Shown: positions 8,739-18,183 of the stretch, piece by piece
Position numbering within the stretch: the stretch's first letter is position 1
How the letters are laid out: each line of letters begins with the position of its first letter
Assembly (NCBI GenBank): GCA_963834965.1
Contig: CAWIEI010000034.1
Coordinates: forward strand, 186,001-250,000
DNA: 64,000 nucleotides
Reading direction: 5' to 3'
From: Fodinibacter sp963834965
Lineage (GTDB): Bacteria > Actinomycetota > Actinomycetes > Actinomycetales > Dermatophilaceae
The notes under the pieces: model-generated
Database searches by the model: none
Told to the model about the DNA's origin: nothing
Seen by the model: the letters and a program-made list of their open reading frames with translations, nothing else
Translations under genes and position numbers: made by a program

Positions 8739-11473
8739 GCACCGACACCCTGGTCGACGCGCAGGTCGAGCTGCTGCGCCGGCGCCTCGAGGCCGACCCG
8801 CAGGCCTTCCGCGAGACGTTCATCGAGGACGGCATGAACGCCGTCACGTGGGAGTTCTCGCAGAAGGAGCTCGGCGAGGACTTCACCCGGGCGCTGTGGG
8901 ACGTGCTGCTGCGCGGGGACGACGCCAGCCGGGTGATCATGCGCTTCTTGTGGGGGGTGCCACTGAGCCGCAAGCGCAAGTTCATCCGCGCCATCGACGC
9001 GCACCTGTCCGACCGGTACCCGATGTTCGCCGGGCTGAGCGAGGGCTGGCCTGCCGGCAACTCGATCCCGCCGCACATCCGCGAGCCCGAGCAGCGCGAG
9101 AAGGACTTCGGCCTGGTCAACGAGGGCTACCTCGGCTACCTCAACGTCGGGTACGACCGCGGCGAGGTCGACCTGATCGTGTGGCTCGAGGCGTTGCGCG
9201 ACAAGCAGTGCGAGGAGAAGCACTGCGAGGTGGGCATCATGATCGCGGGGCGCGCTGAGCCCCAGGGCGGCTGCCCGGTGAAGATCCACATCCCGCAGGT
9301 GCTCGAGCTGGTCGGCACCGGCAAGTTCCACGAGGCGCTGGAGCTCATCGAGTCGTGCAACCCGCTCCCGGACGTCACCGGGCGGGTCTGCCCGCAGGAG
9401 CTGCAGTGCCAGGGCGTGTGCATGTTCACCAAGACGCCGATCCAGTTCGGCCAGCTCGAGTGGTTCCTCCCCGAGCGGGAGAAGCTGGTCGACCCGGGCA
9501 GCACCGCACGCCGGTTCGCCGCGACGGTCGACCCGTGGGATGCGGCTGCCAAGCCGCCGGTGGCGATCATCGGCTCTGGTCCCTCGGGCCTCATCAACGC
9601 CTATCTCCTTGCCGCAGAGGGATTCCCGGTCACCGTGTTCGAGGCGTTCCACGCGCTGGGCGGGGTGCTGCGCTACGGCATCCCGGAGTTCCGCCTGCCC
9701 AACGACCTCATCGACGACGTCGTGGGCAAGATCAAGCTGCTCGGTGGCCGCTTCGTCCAGAACTTCGTCGTGGGCAAGACCGCGACGATCGAGGAGCTGC
9801 GGGAGGCCGGCTTCTGGCGCGTGTTCGTCGGAACGGGTGCCGGCCTCCCGCGGTTCATGGACGTGCCGGGGGAGCACCACCTCAACGTCATGTCCGCCAA
9901 CGAGTTCCTCACCCGGGTCAACCTGATGCAGGGACTGCGCGACGACTACGAGACGCCGCTGCCGGACACCGCCGGCAAGGAGGTGCTCGTCATCGGCGGT
10001 GGCAACACCGCGATGGATGCCGCGCGCACCGCCCACCGCCTCGGTGGGCACGTGACCATCGTCTACCGGCGCACCCGCAGCGAGATGCCGGCCCGCGTCG
10101 AGGAGCTCGAGCACGCGCTCGAGGAGGGCATCAGCCTTCTCCCGCTTCGGTCCCCGACCGAGTTCCTCGGTGACGACGCCACCGGGTTCGTCACCGCCAC
10201 CACCCTCGACGTCATGGAGCTCGGCGAGCCCGACGCGTCCGGCCGGCGCCGGCCGGTTCCCACCGGCCGCACCGAGACGATGAAGGCCGACCTGGTCATC
10301 ATGGCGCTCGGCAACGCCTCGAACCCGATCATCAAGGACTCCGAGCCGCAGCTGCACACCACGACCTGGGGCACCATCGACCTCGACCACGCGGGGTCGC
10401 AGGAGACCTCGCTGCACGGTGTCTACTCCGGCGGTGACGCCGCCCGCGGCGGGTCGACCGCCATCAACGCCGCCGGAGACGGCCAGGCCGCGGCCCGCGA
10501 GATCATCGGGCACGTCGACGTCCCCGCCGACCAGGTCGCGGTGATGGTGCGATCGGCGAAGGCGTTCACCGACCGAGCGTCGTCGGAGCAGACGATCCTC
10601 GCCACGGCGCACCTCGCGGACGGCATCGAGGAGATCACCGTGCACTCACCCGTCATCGCCGATGCGGCTCGGGCCGGCCAGTTCGTTCGGGTCCTGCCGT
10701 GGCCCGACGGCGAGCTGATCCCGCTGACCATCGCCGACTGGGACGTCGAGGCGGGCACCATCTGCCTGGTGGTTCAGGGGGTCGGCACCAGCAGCATCGA
10801 GATCAACCGGATGCAGGTCGGCGACGCCTTCGCCGGGATCGCCGGTCCGCTGGGGCGCCCGAGTGACGTCCGCAGCTACCCGGCCGACCAGACGGTCGTG
10901 TTCACCGCGGGCGGCCTCGGCCTGCCCCCCGTGTACCCGATCCTGCGCGAGCACCTGCGGGCGGGCAACCACGTGACCCTCATCGCCGGGTTCCGCAGCG
11001 CCGACCTGCTCTTCTGGACCGGCGAGGACGAGCGGGTGGCCGCTCTGCAGCGCGAGTTCGACGACCTGCTCGACGTCGTCTACACCACGAACGACGGGAC
11101 CTTCGGGGTCGAGGGCTTCGTCACCACCCCGCTCGAGCACCTGCTCGAGGCGGCCGTCGCCGGCACCGGTCGCGGCATCGCCGAGGTCGTGGCGATCGGA
11201 CCACCGCTGATGATGCGGGCCGTCTCGGACCTCACCCGCCGGTTCGGGGTGCACACCGTCGCCAGTCTGAACTCGATCATGGTCGACGCCACCGGCATGT
11301 GCGGGGCGTGCATGGTGCCGGTGACCATCGACGGGAGGAGCATCCGTAAGCACGCGTGCATCGACGGCCCGGAGATCGACGCGCACATCATCGAGTGGGA
11401 CAAGTTCCTCCCGCGCTTCGGCCAGTTCCGTGCGCAGGAGGCGCGCAGCCGCATCCGCCACGGCATCGCGTGA
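8735..11473 (+). CDS. Fused Nfn/GltD-type NAD(P)H-ferredoxin oxidoreductase
   Basis: 912 residues from a GTG at 8735 that overlaps the preceding stop by four bases. Residues 1-160 are an extra helical region of unknown role. Residues about 165-610 resemble GltD/NfnB: Fe-S cysteines in GRVCPQELQCQGVC, the FAD motif GSGPSG near 281, GGVLRYGIPEFRLP, a second nucleotide site GGGNTAMDAARTAHRLGG near 420, and YSGGDAARGGSTAINA. Residues about 620-912 resemble PyrK/NfnA: a ferredoxin-reductase-like FAD/NAD fold, then a [2Fe-2S] cysteine set in GMCGACM and KHACIDGP. In clostridia NfnA and NfnB are separate proteins that bifurcate electrons between NADPH, NADH and ferredoxin. Here both are fused, large subunit first. 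Next to a PFOR, the likely role is moving electrons from reduced ferredoxin to NAD(P). Whether it bifurcates cannot be told from sequence. Confidence 0.85.
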   Translation: MSTDTLVDAQVELLRRRLEADPQAFRETFIEDGMNAVTWEFSQKELGEDFTRALWDVLLRGDDASRVIMRFLWGVPLSRKRKFIRAIDAHLSDRYPMFAGLSEGWPAGNSIPPHIREPEQREKDFGLVNEGYLGYLNVGYDRGEVDLIVWLEALRDKQCEEKHCEVGIMIAGRAEPQGGCPVKIHIPQVLELVGTGKFHEALELIESCNPLPDVTGRVCPQELQCQGVCMFTKTPIQFGQLEWFLPEREKLVDPGSTARRFAATVDPWDAAAKPPVAIIGSGPSGLINAYLLAAEGFPVTVFEAFHALGGVLRYGIPEFRLPNDLIDDVVGKIKLLGGRFVQNFVVGKTATIEELREAGFWRVFVGTGAGLPRFMDVPGEHHLNVMSANEFLTRVNLMQGLRDDYETPLPDTAGKEVLVIGGGNTAMDAARTAHRLGGHVTIVYRRTRSEMPARVEELEHALEEGISLLPLRSPTEFLGDDATGFVTATTLDVMELGEPDASGRRRPVPTGRTETMKADLVIMALGNASNPIIKDSEPQLHTTTWGTIDLDHAGSQETSLHGVYSGGDAARGGSTAINAAGDGQAAAREIIGHVDVPADQVAVMVRSAKAFTDRASSEQTILATAHLADGIEEITVHSPVIADAARAGQFVRVLPWPDGELIPLTIADWDVEAGTICLVVQGVGTSSIEINRMQVGDAFAGIAGPLGRPSDVRSYPADQTVVFTAGGLGLPPVYPILREHLRAGNHVTLIAGFRSADLLFWTGEDERVAALQREFDDLLDVVYTTNDGTFGVEGFVTTPLEHLLEAAVAGTGRGIAEVVAIGPPLMMRAVSDLTRRFGVHTVASLNSIMVDATGMCGACMVPVTIDGRSIRKHACIDGPEIDAHIIEWDKFLPRFGQFRAQEARSRIRHGIA

Positions 11474-11839
11474 GCCGTCGCCGCTCGGCCTCGACCGCGG
11501 GTCTGCGTGTCAGCCGAGGCAGGCGGGAGAGTCGATGGCCCACTGACCCGGACCTGTGTGCTCGGTTCCGGAGCGGGCCCCAACGCGGCGGTGCAGCCCG
11601 CAGATGCTGCGCTCCCGGACCGGCACCGGTCCGGTCTACAAGGGCCCGCACTCACGCGGCGGCCTGGTTGCTGACCACCGGCGTCCGCTTTCAAAGGGCG
11701 GCTCGTCAGGGATTGGCGTCAGCGCTGATCGCCGGGCGGAGCCGGCGCGCAGGCGGGGGCTCGTTCGTGCTGGCAGATAGCAGATGGCGGAAGGCGGTCA
11801 GGCGGAGTCGGAAGCGGGCAGCGGGTGACGACGTCGCCG
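11474..11839 (+). other. Gene-poor gap
   Basis: No coding signal with a ribosome site or recognisable protein was found on either strand. The gap separates the redox operon from the 3' end of the convergent DUF222 pseudogene. Open frames here are shadows or read-through tails of the broken gene. Confidence 0.5.
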
Positions 11840-13953
11840 CTAGAAGGGCGGCACGTCGGGGAAGGAGGGGGCCTGGGCTGCGTGTCGGGCGAGCCCGACT
11901 CGTAGGTCGGCTGCGTTCGTGCACCTGCGGTGCGTTGGCGGGAGCCACCGGAGGTGCTCGCGGTGAGCTTGCGGGTGGTGCTCGGCGGTGAACTCGAGGT
12001 GGGTCTCGAGCGCGCTCCAGGTGGTTGCGGTCACGGTGGTGACGATGTCGGATGGGGGCTGGGTTGCGGCGTGGGTCGCCGGTCGGTCGGGGACGGCTTC
12101 GGCGGTGAGGACCAGTGGCGTCAGGGCGTCGAGTGGTGTGGTGGTGCGGGTCCGGCCGGTGGGGTCGGTCCAGGTGGCGACCCCGTCTGGTGCCAGGCGC
12201 ACGTTTCCAGCCGGGTCGTTGTTTGATGCGGTGGTGTCGTCGGCAGAGGGTGAGCAGGTTGGTTGCGGTGGTGGGCCCGACCGGCCAGGGCCGTACGTGG
12301 TCGAGGTCGCAGAACCGGGCGGCGACGCAGCAGCCGGGGAAGCGGCAGCGGCCGTCGCGGGCGCGGACCAGTGCGGTGAGCTCTGGGGTCGGGGCGGTAG
12401 GCGTGGGTGGTGAGGTTGTCTGACGGGGTCGAGGCGTGCTCCGGTGAGTGGGTCGCAGGGCACGAACAGTGGGGTGACCTTGGCGCGTTCGCGCTGCGTC
12501 GTGGTGGTTGCTTGGCCAGGTGGTCGCGCAGCCAGGAGCGGCGCACCAGCAGCGGTTCGGACGGTCGGCTTCCCTGAACCTCGACCAGGTCTTCGTCTGA
12601 TCCGGTCGGTGGCGCGCCGCGCGTTGGCAGGGGGTGGTCCCGCTCGCCGCCGGAGTCCTGCAGGGCCGGCGGGTGGGGGTGTGGGGTGTCGGCGACCGGG
12701 CCGGAACCTGGTGCTCGGGTTGGCTGAAGGGCTCGTGGCATCTCGACCAGGTCGTCGGCGCACCCGGCCGGATCGGACTGCACTCGGGTGCCATCGACCG
12801 ACGTGTCCTGGGCGATGGCCGCGGCGAGGTCGTCGGCGCACCCGGCATGATCGGACGGCACCGCTATGCCATCGACCGATGTGTCCTGGGCGATGGTCGT
12901 ACCGCCGACCAGGTGGTCGGAGCTGTGCTCGCCGTTCGGTGAGAAGACGGGAGCGTGCGCATGCGGCTCGGCGGCCGCCAGGGTGGCTTCAGGATCAGCG
13001 GGCTGAGGAGTGTCGGGGGTGGGCTGGGTGTCGGCTGGGACGGTGAGCACGATCTGGACGTCGATGGTGGCGTTTCCGGTGACCAGGTCGGTGAGGGCTT
13101 TGCCGCGGGCCTGTTCGATGTTGGTGCAGGTGCCGGCGGCGACGAGGTCGTGGGCCAGCTTGTCGATGGCGGCCCAGGCGGTGGCGGCGTCCTCGCTGGG
13201 GAAGGTGCCGTGCCACTCATCCACCCCGGGCTCGGCCACCCACCGGCGCAGCCCAGTGTTCGCCCGCGCTTTGCGGGCGCGCTCACGGACCAGGTCGGAA
13301 GAGATGCGTGAGAGCAGCACCCGGGTGCGCCGCCGCAAGGACGTGGAGTCCTCACCGAGGTGGTCGGACAGTGCGGCCACGACCGCGTCGGCGACGTCGG
13401 CGGGTGCGACGTCGAGCTCGAACGCGATGACCCCGGCCCGGTAGCTGTCGAGGTGCCCGGCCGCCATCGCCTCATGCAGACCACCCAGCCCGCTGGCCTC
13501 GGGCAGGTCGCGGGCATCGGCCGGGACCGGCACCCGCCGTGCGGCCAGACGCACCGCCTGCTCCACGCGGCGCTGGGCCTGCTGGTGCGTCGCCCCGATC
13601 ACCGGCGCCAGAACGTCGGCGGCATCCAGGGCCACCCGGCCGGGGGCGTGCACGGTCTGGCCGAGGGTGCCGTCCTCGCACCACACGCTCTCGCGCCGGG
13701 CGGCCTCGGCGATGGCGGTGTCCTGCACCGCGGTGAGGATGTTGATCAACGACTGGCAGTCACCGACCACGCTCAGCCACTCATCGCGGCCGCGCGCGGC
13801 GCCAGGGTCGGCCAGGGCCGCGGCGACCCGGCGTGCGCCCAACGTCACGGCGGCGGCCGGGTCACCCGTTGCCGGCGCCGGCAACGGGGCAGTGGCAAGA
13901 GGTGTGGCGACGGCCCCAGGTGGCCGCTTGGTGTGTCGCTGTGTGGTGGCCAT
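11840..13953 (-). pseudogene. DUF222/HNH endonuclease-type protein, broken by several frameshifts
   Basis: The start ATG at 13951-13953 has a strong GGGGGAG ribosome site. One frame runs intact through the DUF222 domain, including CQSLINIL, LAPVIGATHQQAQRRVEQAVRLA and GLGGLHEAMAAGHLD. The HNH part is then spread over three frames. SWLRDHLAK reads in frame 1, AKVTPLFVPCDPLTGARLDPVRQ in frame 2, LTTHAYRP back in frame 1, the zinc/HNH core CRFPGCCVAARFCDLDHVRPW and NLLTLCRRHHRIKQRPGW in frame 3, and VRLAPDGVATWTDPTGR in frame 2 again. The breaks fall near 12510, 12420, 12390 and 12207. DUF222-HNH genes are abundant and often decayed in actinobacteria. Four indels in 300 bases beside intact long genes argue for decay rather than random sequencing error. 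An insert with a 26-residue repeat precedes the HNH region. Confidence 0.85.
12751..12906 (-). repeat. 78-bp tandem duplication inside the DUF222 gene
   Basis: Two imperfect copies, 12751-12828 and 12829-12906, each encode 26 residues of the pattern IAQDTSVDG..V.SD.AGCADDL. The period is a multiple of three, so the frame is kept. The repeat sits in the variable linker between the DUF222 and HNH domains. Confidence 0.85.
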
Positions 13954-14296
13954 GTCTCCCCCTTCCCCTTGAGATGATTCTACCGGCTGCGACGGGATCG
14001 CACAAGCGTTCGAATGCATGTGTTCGCCTGCAGCAGAATCCATTTGGCGCGTGCGAACCGTGCTTGGCGAGCTGGTCGGCACGCCGCGAGCCCGCGTCGG
14101 GGCCGCCGATGAGGAAGCTCCGGCGGTTCGGGCCGCGTGCCAGGGTCACATGGAGGAGGTGAGGGGACACGGACCGGATGGCTCCGTTGAAGCGCACCCC
14201 GAGCCAACCGACTCAGGTGGGGGCAGCCGCTCATCCAGGCTGGGTGAGAACTGGCGACCGAAGAGCGAGGTGACGCCGACGGGGTACTGCGGGAGT

Positions 14297-14391
14297 CGGA
14301 GGTCAGGGCAGACAGCCGACGGAGCGGAGGTCAGGGCGGCCAGAGCCGGAGGTCAGGACGGGCCCAGCCGGAGGTCAGGGCGGACACAGCC
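14297..14391 (+). repeat. Four short tandem repeats at the edge of the multicopper oxidase stub
   Basis: Four copies of a unit starting CGGAGGTCAGG begin at 14297, 14325, 14347 and 14369 (spacings 28, 22 and 22). They end directly where sequence homologous to multicopper oxidase begins, so they mark a rearrangement junction. The remaining gap from the DUF222 start (13954-14296) holds no gene I can support. Confidence 0.8.
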
Positions 14392-14393
14392 TC

Positions 14394-14704
14394 ATTTCAA
14401 GAACGTCTCCGGTGAGGCGCACCCGTTCCACATCCACGTCAACGACTTCATCGTCACGTCGATCAACGGCAAGCCCTATGACGGGCGCAACGAGCAGGAC
14501 ATCGTCGCGCTACCGCCCAAGGGTGTGGTGAAGATCCGGATGAAGTACAACCGGTACCTGGGCACCTACGTCTTCCACTGCCACATCCTGGCGCACGAGG
14601 ACAACGGCATGATGATGATCGTCGACGTCTCCAAGGACGGCGTCGTCTCCAAGGCGACGCAGGCGAAGCTGCAGGCGATCAAGGACGAGATGGCCACGAT
14701 GTAG
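14394..14704 (+). pseudogene. 3' remnant of a multicopper oxidase
   Basis: About 103 residues match only the last cupredoxin domain of multicopper oxidases: HPFHIHVNDF (type 3/type 2 ligand motif) and, later, HCHILAHEDNGMM, which carries the type 1/type 3 ligands. The N-terminal two thirds, including the first HxH pair, are absent. The open frame continues upstream to 14018 but is unrelated low-complexity sequence with repeats. Such oxidases (copper efflux oxidase type) usually work in copper resistance, so this may be a relic of copper functions like those at 1-3 kb. It is probably not expressed as a functional enzyme. Confidence 0.85.
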
Positions 14705-14729
14705 TGACGCCCGCCCACGTCGCCTGGCC

Positions 14730-14765
14730 CCGCCGCTGACCGCTGCTCGCGGCAGTCAGCGGCGG
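14730..14765. terminator. Bidirectional hairpin between convergent genes
   Basis: An 11-base perfect inverted repeat, CCGCCGCTGAC (14730-14740) and GTCAGCGGCGG (14755-14765), lies between the oxidase remnant and the convergent Vps62-like gene and includes the stop codon of the latter. It has no T tract, as is common for actinobacterial terminators. Confidence 0.55.
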
Positions 14766-16555
14766 ACGAGGTCTCGCACGGCCGTGTAGAGCAGGACCAC
14801 GGCAGTGGCGCCCACGACGACGGCCAGTCCCAGCCGCCAGTTGCCCTCGAGCCAGAGCAGCACGAACCACAAGGCGACCGCGGCGGCGGCGAGGGCGACC
14901 ACCGTGAGGAGGAACCTCAGCAGCTGTTTGCGGGCGAAGGCCTCCACGGCAAGCACGGCCACGACCGCGGCGACGACGAAGAGCAGCAGCGGTGACAGGG
15001 GGACGAAGAGCATCGCGACCAGAACGGCGAGCATGAGGGGGACGCTGAGCGCGGACCACACGTGGAGGAAGCGTTCCCGGACGTCGCCACCAGGCACGTA
15101 CGGCTGGTGCGGGTGCCGGAGGTGGCCCTGGACGGGTTCGGGGACCTCTGGGGCGGCCAGCGCGGCACCGTGCACCTCGCGCTCGTGGATCAGGTCGGCG
15201 CGGCGGCGGACGAGGGCGCTCACCTCGGCCTCCTCGGCATCGAGCTCGCGAGCGCGCGCCCGGGACAGCGAGTCCGAGCCGGCCCGTTCCAAGGTGACGG
15301 CCACCAGCCGCTGCCGGCGCAGCGCATCGCGGCGCGCCTCGACGTCGGCGTCGAGGCCGGCCAGCTCCTCGTCGATGTGGGCCACCCGCTCCGCGAGCAG
15401 CTCGTCGCGCTCCGCCTCGGTCGGAGCCACCTTGTGCAGGCCAGCCCACCCGAGGGGGTCGGCCCAGGACGGGCGGACCGATCCGTCCCGCTCGTAGCGC
15501 GGCCCGGCGGGTGCCCGCTCACCACCGAGCCGGTCACGGGTGTCCAGGCCCCACAGGCCACGGAAGTCCCGGGCCCAGGGCGTGGCGTCGTCGAGGACCT
15601 CGGGCGCCCAGCCCAGCGGCTGCTCGGGGCCGACGGACATGCCGTCCCCCCGGGCGTAGTCGATGAAGGGGATGCCGACACCGGGCCGGTCGTTGCGCTG
15701 CCAGGGGAAGAGCGCAGCGCCGGCTCGCTCGAAGAACCCGACGAAGGCGCCCGCCCGGCCGGCCGGCTGGATCTGCACGAGGTAGTCGCCGGGGAGGAAG
15801 GCCCCGGAGTGCGACCCGGCGCCGGCGTGGACGACGGGGTGGTCGCCGACCCGCACCACCTCGGGGTCGTCCCACCGCCGTCGCAGGTCGTCCCCCTTGT
15901 AGTCGTGCGAGGAGAAGGCCACCCACTGGGGGGTGGGCGGCGCATCGTCGACGTCGACGAGGTAGACCGTCACCATCTCCCAGTCGGACTCGTGCTCGTT
16001 GATGCCGGCGAACGCCGACCGCCAGTCGTTCATCGCGTAGAAGTACCAGTACTGCAGGCACAGGTACCCGCCGTCGCGAACGACCCGGCCGTAGTACGTG
16101 CAGACCGGCGGGTCACCCACGGCCTCCCGGTACTGCAGCTGCGCAGTCGCCCCGGTCGCGCCCGGGACCCGCCCGCGCAGGATGAGCGAGCCACGCAGGC
16201 CGGCATCCACGAACCGGGCCAGGAGGCCGACGCTGCCGAGCCTGCCGCGCCCCGCCGGTCGCTCGCGCAGCCTCGCCCCCCGCCGGGTCAGGGTGGCGAC
16301 GTCGAGCGGCTTCTCGACGTAGCGCAGGTGGAGCCGGTCGCGGGGGCGTTCTCGTGCCTCACGGCACAGCCGCTCGGCGTCGAGCTGACCCGCCGGCACG
16401 AGCAGGCGAGCGCGGCCGGTCTCCTCGTCGTCGAGCCAGAGGCTGCAGGCGGCGATGTAGGGCTCGACCGCCATCGGCAGGAAGTGCTCGCCCCGGGTGA
16501 ACCGCGCCACGGGCTCGTACTCCCGCAGGAGGACAAGGTCGTCGGCACGGGACAT
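14756..16555 (-). CDS. Vps62-like (DUF946) protein with coiled coil and C-terminal membrane helices
   Basis: 599 residues from the ATG at 16553-16555, which has GGGGAGG in front. The upstream in-frame ATG at 16609 lacks this. Residues about 170-340 resemble the Vps62/DUF946 domain of plants, fungi and bacteria: YWYFYAMNDW, NEHESDWEMVTVYL, WVAFSSHDYKG, HPVVHAGAGSHSGAF. A charged coiled coil (about 395-460) with many Arg and Glu follows. Four hydrophobic helices (about 495-590) anchor the protein in the membrane. The biochemical role of the domain is unknown. The neighbouring CN-hydrolase starts 67 bases away on the same strand but belongs to another functional set. Family assignment is moderately firm; function is unknown. 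Confidence 0.7.
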   Translation of the reverse strand: MSRADDLVLLREYEPVARFTRGEHFLPMAVEPYIAACSLWLDDEETGRARLLVPAGQLDAERLCREARERPRDRLHLRYVEKPLDVATLTRRGARLRERPAGRGRLGSVGLLARFVDAGLRGSLILRGRVPGATGATAQLQYREAVGDPPVCTYYGRVVRDGGYLCLQYWYFYAMNDWRSAFAGINEHESDWEMVTVYLVDVDDAPPTPQWVAFSSHDYKGDDLRRRWDDPEVVRVGDHPVVHAGAGSHSGAFLPGDYLVQIQPAGRAGAFVGFFERAGAALFPWQRNDRPGVGIPFIDYARGDGMSVGPEQPLGWAPEVLDDATPWARDFRGLWGLDTRDRLGGERAPAGPRYERDGSVRPSWADPLGWAGLHKVAPTEAERDELLAERVAHIDEELAGLDADVEARRDALRRQRLVAVTLERAGSDSLSRARARELDAEEAEVSALVRRRADLIHEREVHGAALAAPEVPEPVQGHLRHPHQPYVPGGDVRERFLHVWSALSVPLMLAVLVAMLFVPLSPLLLFVVAAVVAVLAVEAFARKQLLRFLLTVVALAAAAVALWFVLLWLEGNWRLGLAVVVGATAVVLLYTAVRDLVRR

Positions 16556-16621
16556 GGCGGCATCCTCCCCGATTTGCCACTCCGGCGCAGCGGCATCCGG
16601 TCGAGCCACCCTCGCCGTCCC

Positions 16622-17521
16622 TCAGGCGTGCGGGAAGGACGTCTTCGCCGGGCCCTCGAGCTCGGCGCGGTGGTTGCGGATGAGGTCGAGGTTGCGGTCG
16701 CGCAGGTGGTCGAATCCTTGGCCGATGTTCGAGCCTGGGGTGAGCGCCGACAGCGCCTCGTCGGGGTCGAGCCGCGCCGACACCCAGCCCTCGTGCGTCG
16801 CCGCCTTCGCCACGATGTGCCCGATCGGCGTGACGACGTGCGAGTTGCCGAAGTAGAGCACCCCGGCCGGGTCCTGGCCCACCGCGTTGGCGCCGACCAC
16901 GTACACGTGGTTGTCGTAGGCCCGGGCCCGCGAGGTGAGCTCCCAGATGTCGGCCGACCTCAGCAGCGCCGACGGCCGGCAGATGACCTCGGCGCCCAGC
17001 ACCGCCTCGATGCGGGACAGCTCGGGGTAGTCGCCGTCGAAGCAGATGATCATGCCGATCCGGCCGAGCTCGGTGTCGCACACCGTCACCGTGTCGCCGG
17101 GTGTGACCCAGCCACCGCCGGACACCGCCTCGGAACAGAACGGGTGGGTCTTGCGGTACACCCCGAGCAGCTCGCCGCGCGGGTCGATGAGCACCGACGC
17201 GTTGTAGACGACCTCGGGGCGCGGCCCGCGCTCGTAGGTGCCGGCCACGAGGTGGATGCCGAGCTCGGCCGCGACGTCGCGCAGGGGTTCGACGACCGGC
17301 CCGGGCAGCTCGGACACCAGCTCCCACAGCTGCTCGGTGGGGCACCCGGGGGTGAAGCCCGTGGTGGCCGACTCGGGCAGTACCACCAGCTCGGCGCCGG
17401 TCGCCTCGACGCAGCGCCGGGTGATGTCGACGAGCTTGTCGAGGTTCGCGGCGACCGACGCCGCGGTCAGGGGGCCCGGCACGGGCGCGACCTGCACGGC
17501 GGCGACGGTGAAGGCGCGCAT
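16622..17521 (-). CDS. Carbon-nitrogen hydrolase (nitrilase superfamily)
   Basis: 299 residues with the full Glu-Lys-Cys triad: Glu in LPESATTGF, Lys in YRKTHPF and Cys in IICFDGDYPE. Length and motifs fit amidohydrolases of the nitrilase superfamily (amidases, N-carbamoyl hydrolases, beta-ureidopropionases). It hydrolyses a C-N bond of an amide, carbamoyl or nitrile substrate in the cytoplasm. It is the last gene of a minus-strand operon with three molybdenum-hydroxylase subunits and CoxG, overlapping CoxG by one base (TGATG). This suggests that it opens or deaminates a ring-oxidation product, for example a ureido compound in purine or pyrimidine breakdown. The exact substrate is inference. 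Confidence 0.85.
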   Translation of the reverse strand: MRAFTVAAVQVAPVPGPLTAASVAANLDKLVDITRRCVEATGAELVVLPESATTGFTPGCPTEQLWELVSELPGPVVEPLRDVAAELGIHLVAGTYERGPRPEVVYNASVLIDPRGELLGVYRKTHPFCSEAVSGGGWVTPGDTVTVCDTELGRIGMIICFDGDYPELSRIEAVLGAEVICRPSALLRSADIWELTSRARAYDNHVYVVGANAVGQDPAGVLYFGNSHVVTPIGHIVAKAATHEGWVSARLDPDEALSALTPGSNIGQGFDHLRDRNLDLIRNHRAELEGPAKTSFPHA

Positions 17522-18183
17522 CAGCGCCGCCGCCCGATGCGGGCACCGAGGGCGACGCCCGCCAGGGCGAGCAGTCCGCCGACGAGCACCCCGATGGCGA
17601 AGCCGGCGCCGTTGTCGAGGTTGAGGGTGGCGTTCGCGTTGGCGGTCGCCGCCCGCCCGGGGTACACAGCGCCGGATGCCGGTGCCGCACCTCCCGCTGC
17701 GGCCGTCACCGCCGAGCCGTCCGGCCCAACGCCGACGGGGGCGAGCCCGGCGATGTCGCGGTCGAGCGCGGTGAAGAACTGGCCGGCCATCTTCTTGGTG
17801 ACCCCCGCGAGCATCCGCTGGCCGACCCCACCGATCGCACCGCCCACCGACGCCTCGGCGTCGTAGGAGAGGTCGGTACCGCCACCGGCCGACGGGACGA
17901 GCTGCACCTTGACGTCGGCGTCGATGGTGCCGGGTGCCCCGGCCCCGGACGCCCGCATCGTCAGCGAGCTCGGGGCCACCTTGTCGGACAGCGACACCTC
18001 ACCGGCGTACGTGCCCTTGATGGCCGCGACGCCGGCGGTGACCGACATGGCGTAGCGGTCTTCACCGATGACCGCGAGGGACTCGCAGCCGGGCAGGCAC
18101 CGGGCCAGCACCGCGGGGTCCAGCATCGCCTCCCACACCTTGTCGACGGGGGCCTCGAGCGTGGAGCTGCCGGAGATCTTCAT
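17521..18183 (-). CDS. coxG: CoxG-like SRPBCC protein with C-terminal membrane anchor
   Basis: 220 residues. The N-terminal 150 residues match the carbon monoxide dehydrogenase subunit G family (SRPBCC fold): the start MKISGSSTLEAPVDKVWEAM, then LARCLPGCESL and GTYAGEVSLSD. A Gly/Ala linker and one hydrophobic helix with a positively charged end (GARIGRRR) follow; CoxG is thought to bind the molybdenum hydroxylase to the membrane. The gene overlaps the large subunit by ATGA and the hydrolase by one base, so it is translated as part of that set. The SRPBCC family in such clusters supports maturation or membrane docking of the enzyme. Confidence 0.85.
   Translation of the reverse strand: MKISGSSTLEAPVDKVWEAMLDPAVLARCLPGCESLAVIGEDRYAMSVTAGVAAIKGTYAGEVSLSDKVAPSSLTMRASGAGAPGTIDADVKVQLVPSAGGGTDLSYDAEASVGGAIGGVGQRMLAGVTKKMAGQFFTALDRDIAGLAPVGVGPDGSAVTAAAGGAAPASGAVYPGRAATANANATLNLDNGAGFAIGVLVGGLLALAGVALGARIGRRR

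Noticed and set aside
15062..17866. 934-residue plus-strand frame
   Set aside because: Runs antisense through three real genes (Vps62-like, CN-hydrolase, CoxG) and has no recognisable domain.
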